Shown here one piece after another: positions 62,240 to 64,000 of a stretch of DNA of 64,000 nt. Position numbers and translations under genes: made by a program. Origin of the DNA: Pedobacter xixiisoli (GTDB taxonomy: Bacteria > Bacteroidota > Bacteroidia > Sphingobacteriales > Sphingobacteriaceae); the NCBI RefSeq assembly GCF_900215335.1, contig NZ_OCMT01000002.1, forward strand, positions 620,001 to 684,000, read 5' to 3'. The notes under the pieces are model-generated. The model was not told the origin of the DNA and did not search any database. It saw only the letters and a program-made list of their open reading frames with translations. The number at the start of each line of letters is the position of its first letter. Positions within the stretch are counted from its first letter, which is position 1.

Positions 62240-62407
62240 AAAAATAGTATAACTATTTAAAAATTTTGCTGAGGAGCGAAAAAGAAGAATGTTGTAATGG
62301 TTTTAGTTGGCTTTGTTTAATATTGGTTGGTTCACTAGTTTGTTTGGTTATTTGTTTAACTGATTAATCGGTTAACTGATAACTGTTCATTTGGTAATTG
62401 TTCATTA

Positions 62408-62453
62408 TTAAAAAAGGGATGTACTGCAAAGGCTATCCTTTCAGAACATCCCC
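62408..62453 (-). terminator. Terminator of the SDR gene
   Basis: On the minus strand: GGGATGTTCTGAAAGG, ATAG, CCTTTGCAGTACATCCC, then TTTTTT, with two small mismatches in the stem. It separates the reductase/transporter transcript from the SusCD promoter. Confidence 0.8.
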
Positions 62454-62523
62454 ATTTTAGAGTTATTAATCGCCATGCGATGTTCAAAACCAAAAACATC
62501 TAAGCGTATTTTTCAATTTGTGA

Positions 62524-63276
62524 TTAAGAGAATGCTAAACCACCGTTGATATCGATATTATTTCCTGTCAAGAAACTCGATTCATCGGAAGCTAAATAAG
62601 CTACTACATCAGCAACTTCTTTTGCATCACCTTCTCTTTTTAGCGCTGTAGCATTAGCTACGTTAGTTCTTACTTCAGATTTTGTAAAAGTATCATGGAA
62701 AGTAGTAGCAATCATACCTGGTGCTAATGCATTTACACGAATACCTTTTGGTCCAAATTCTTTGGCTAAAGACCTAGTGTAAGTCATTACCGCACCTTTA
62801 GAAGTTGCATAGGCACTTGCACCTGGACCACCACCATCTCTTGCAGCTAATGAAGAGAAATTAACGATTGACGAGCCAGCAGGCATAAACGGAGAAACAG
62901 ATTTAACTGCTAAGAACACAGATTTCAAGTTTACGTTCATTACGAAATCCCAGAAATCCTCATCCATTTCAGCTGTTGTTTTACGAGCAACTAAACCACC
63001 AACAACGTTTACCAACACGTTGATTTCATCACCGAAAGCTTTTCTAGCTTCAGCTACTAATGTTTCAACCTCAGCAGCTTTAGTCATATCTGCCTTCACA
63101 GCAATAGCTTCACCGCCTAAATCTTGTATTAATTTCAAGGTATCATCCGCTTGTTCTTTACTATCGAAATAATTTACAACCACTTTAGCACCTTCTTTAG
63201 CCAACTGTAATGAAACGGCTCTACCTATGTCTCTAGAACCTCCAGAAACTATCGCAACTTTGTTTTTTAAACGCAT
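62524..63276 (-). CDS. SDR family oxidoreductase, probable DEH reductase
   Basis: 250 residues, a classical short-chain dehydrogenase. The cofactor loop is VAIVSGGSRDIGRAVSLQLA (about residues 8-27), with NVVGG, the catalytic Ser of SIVNFSSLAA, Tyr and Lys in ASAYATSKGAV, and APGMIATTFHDTF. NYFDS after the second strand, without an acidic residue at the strand end, suggests NADPH use. SDRs in this position of alginate loci reduce 4-deoxy-L-erythro-5-hexoseulose uronate (DEH) to KDG; the substrate here is inferred from context. It follows the MFS gene by about 100 bases. Confidence 0.85.
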   Translation of the reverse strand: MRLKNKVAIVSGGSRDIGRAVSLQLAKEGAKVVVNYFDSKEQADDTLKLIQDLGGEAIAVKADMTKAAEVETLVAEARKAFGDEINVLVNVVGGLVARKTTAEMDEDFWDFVMNVNLKSVFLAVKSVSPFMPAGSSIVNFSSLAARDGGGPGASAYATSKGAVMTYTRSLAKEFGPKGIRVNALAPGMIATTFHDTFTKSEVRTNVANATALKREGDAKEVADVVAYLASDESSFLTGNNIDINGGLAFS

Positions 63277-63317
63277 ATTGTTATTATTTAATTTTTTGTT
63301 TATAAATATTTAAAATT

Positions 63318-63347
63318 CTATAAGTGGGTGGTTATACCTACTTATAG
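63318..63347 (-). other. Hairpin between the MFS and SDR genes
   Basis: CTATAAGTGGGT and ACCTACTTATAG pair with one G-T wobble around 6 bases. It may set relative expression of the two genes or stabilise the SDR message; no T run follows directly. Confidence 0.45.
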
Positions 63348-63360
63348 CTATACTCTATAA

Positions 63361-63378
63361 TTTGGTATCCTCACCAAA
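63361..63378 (-). other. Small inverted repeat right after the MFS stop codon
   Basis: TTTGGT, ATCCTC, ACCAAA. The half-sites resemble TTGGT/ACCAA of the SusCD operator but with wider spacing (6 instead of 2). Weak terminator or chance. Confidence 0.3.
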
Positions 63379-63379
63379 C

Positions 63380-64000
63380 TTATGACAACTTACTTGATGA
63401 AATGTATTTGATACACAACCATGATACCGGCACTAAAACAGCTGCCAATACAAAGAATGATACATAACTAGTTTGTGTAATTATTGGCACCGCCCAAGTG
63501 GTTAATAGTGTACCAGCTACAGCTGCTGTACCGCCCATTCCTGCTACCGTACCCACATTTTTACCGTGGAAATAATCGCTAGGCAAAGTTTGGATATTAC
63601 CAATTAGGTATTGAAAACCGAACAAGGTGATACCAATTAAAACCATGGCCAGCATTGGCGAGTCTTTTAAGCTATCTAGCTGATAAACGATAGCAACTAA
63701 AGAAGTCAACATCAATACACAACCTACAGCAATGGCATTTTTACGGGCCTTCGTAGCAGCTACTCCTTTTCTAATTTGTAAAGAGGCGTGATATCCGCCA
63801 GCTAAACTTCCAATGGCTGCAAATAAATAAGGTACCCAAGTGAAAGCTCCAATTTGCTTGATATCGAACATGAACTGCTCTTTCAAAAACGTAGGTAACC
63901 AAGTAACGAACAACCACCAAACTGGGTCGATAAAAAACCTACCTGTAATAATTCCCCAAGTGTTTCTAATTTTCAAAAGTTCTTTCCAAGTCAATGCAGG
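63380..64000 (-). CDS. MFS transporter, hexuronate (ExuT) type, C-terminal part
   Basis: The reading frame is open to base 64000 and continues outside the window; about 207 codons are visible, roughly the C-terminal half. TWKELLKIRNTWGIITGRFF, DPVWWLFVTWLPTFLKEQF, MVLIGITLFGFQYLIGNIQTLPSDYF and GTVAGMGGTAAVAGTLLTTW are typical of anion:cation symporters for hexuronates. Six membrane helices are visible. In this locus it would import DEH or unsaturated uronates across the inner membrane. A TTG at 63994 is internal, not the start. Confidence 0.9.
   Translation of the reverse strand, partial: PALTWKELLKIRNTWGIITGRFFIDPVWWLFVTWLPTFLKEQFMFDIKQIGAFTWVPYLFAAIGSLAGGYHASLQIRKGVAATKARKNAIAVGCVLMLTSLVAIVYQLDSLKDSPMLAMVLIGITLFGFQYLIGNIQTLPSDYFHGKNVGTVAGMGGTAAVAGTLLTTWAVPIITQTSYVSFFVLAAVLVPVSWLCIKYISSSKLS

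Noticed and set aside
63361..63378. Second operator of the SusC type after the MFS gene
   Set aside because: The half-sites match only loosely, the spacing differs, and the position just after a stop codon fits a weak terminator or chance better.

Overview
The window looks like chromosomal DNA of a Bacteroidota bacterium, most likely Sphingobacteriaceae and close to Pedobacter (inference from gene content; no search was run). The support is AT-rich DNA, several SusC/SusD pairs, an ECF sigma/FecR pair feeding a SusC with an STN domain, GLPGLI and CtlX families, -7 promoter boxes of the TAnnTTTG type in place of sigma70 boxes, almost no Shine-Dalgarno sequences, and many palindromic intergenic repeats. 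No rRNA, tRNA, CRISPR array, prophage or intact insertion sequence was seen.

Layout. 1-4.2 kb: the start of a His-rich metal P-type ATPase, an M13 peptidase, a YjbR-like protein and mnmD. 4.2-12.5 kb (minus strand): a sigma factor/FecR/SusC/SusD/TlpA-like signalling and uptake operon. 12.7-28.9 kb: mostly plus-strand housekeeping genes (AI-2E family exporter, mazG, dapD, three glycosyltransferases, a threonylcarbamoyl-AMP synthase, a CCA-adding-type enzyme, miaA, a flavin monooxygenase), ending in an arginine deiminase-like protein plus ctlX. 28.9-31.1 kb: metNIQ methionine ABC transporter. 31.7-42.9 kb: arginine decarboxylase, a DEDDy exonuclease, a double-domain peptide ABC ATPase, a surface lipoprotein, RNase R, a polyprenyl diphosphate synthase, and ribosomal genes rplU-rpmA. 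43.4-49.9 kb: a GLPGLI protein with a TonB-receptor-like protein, a Nudix hydrolase, and a BlaI/M56 peptidase regulator pair. 50.5-64 kb (minus strand): a polysaccharide utilisation locus, probably for alginate, with two PL6 lyases, a third beta-helix lipoprotein, a surface glycan-binding candidate, SusD, SusC, an SDR reductase of the type that reduces unsaturated-uronate-derived DEH, and a hexuronate-type MFS transporter cut by the window end.

How the parts work together. In the last locus, surface lyases would cut uronate polymer, SusCD would import oligomers, and the MFS porter and reductase would take the unsaturated monomer toward KDG. A 27-base double palindrome of the TTGGTnnACCAA type overlaps the SusC promoter and is probably the operator of a GntR-type regulator outside the window. 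Separately, the promoters of the blaI-M56 pair and of the GLPGLI operon 6 kb away share the same three-half-site operator (TCGTA/TACGA with identical spacing), which suggests one BlaI regulon covering both. Several promoters place the -7 box only 4-6 bases before the start codon, suggesting leaderless messages. At least five families of intergenic palindromic repeats are scattered through the window, and one of them appears to form the 5' end of a glycosyltransferase gene.
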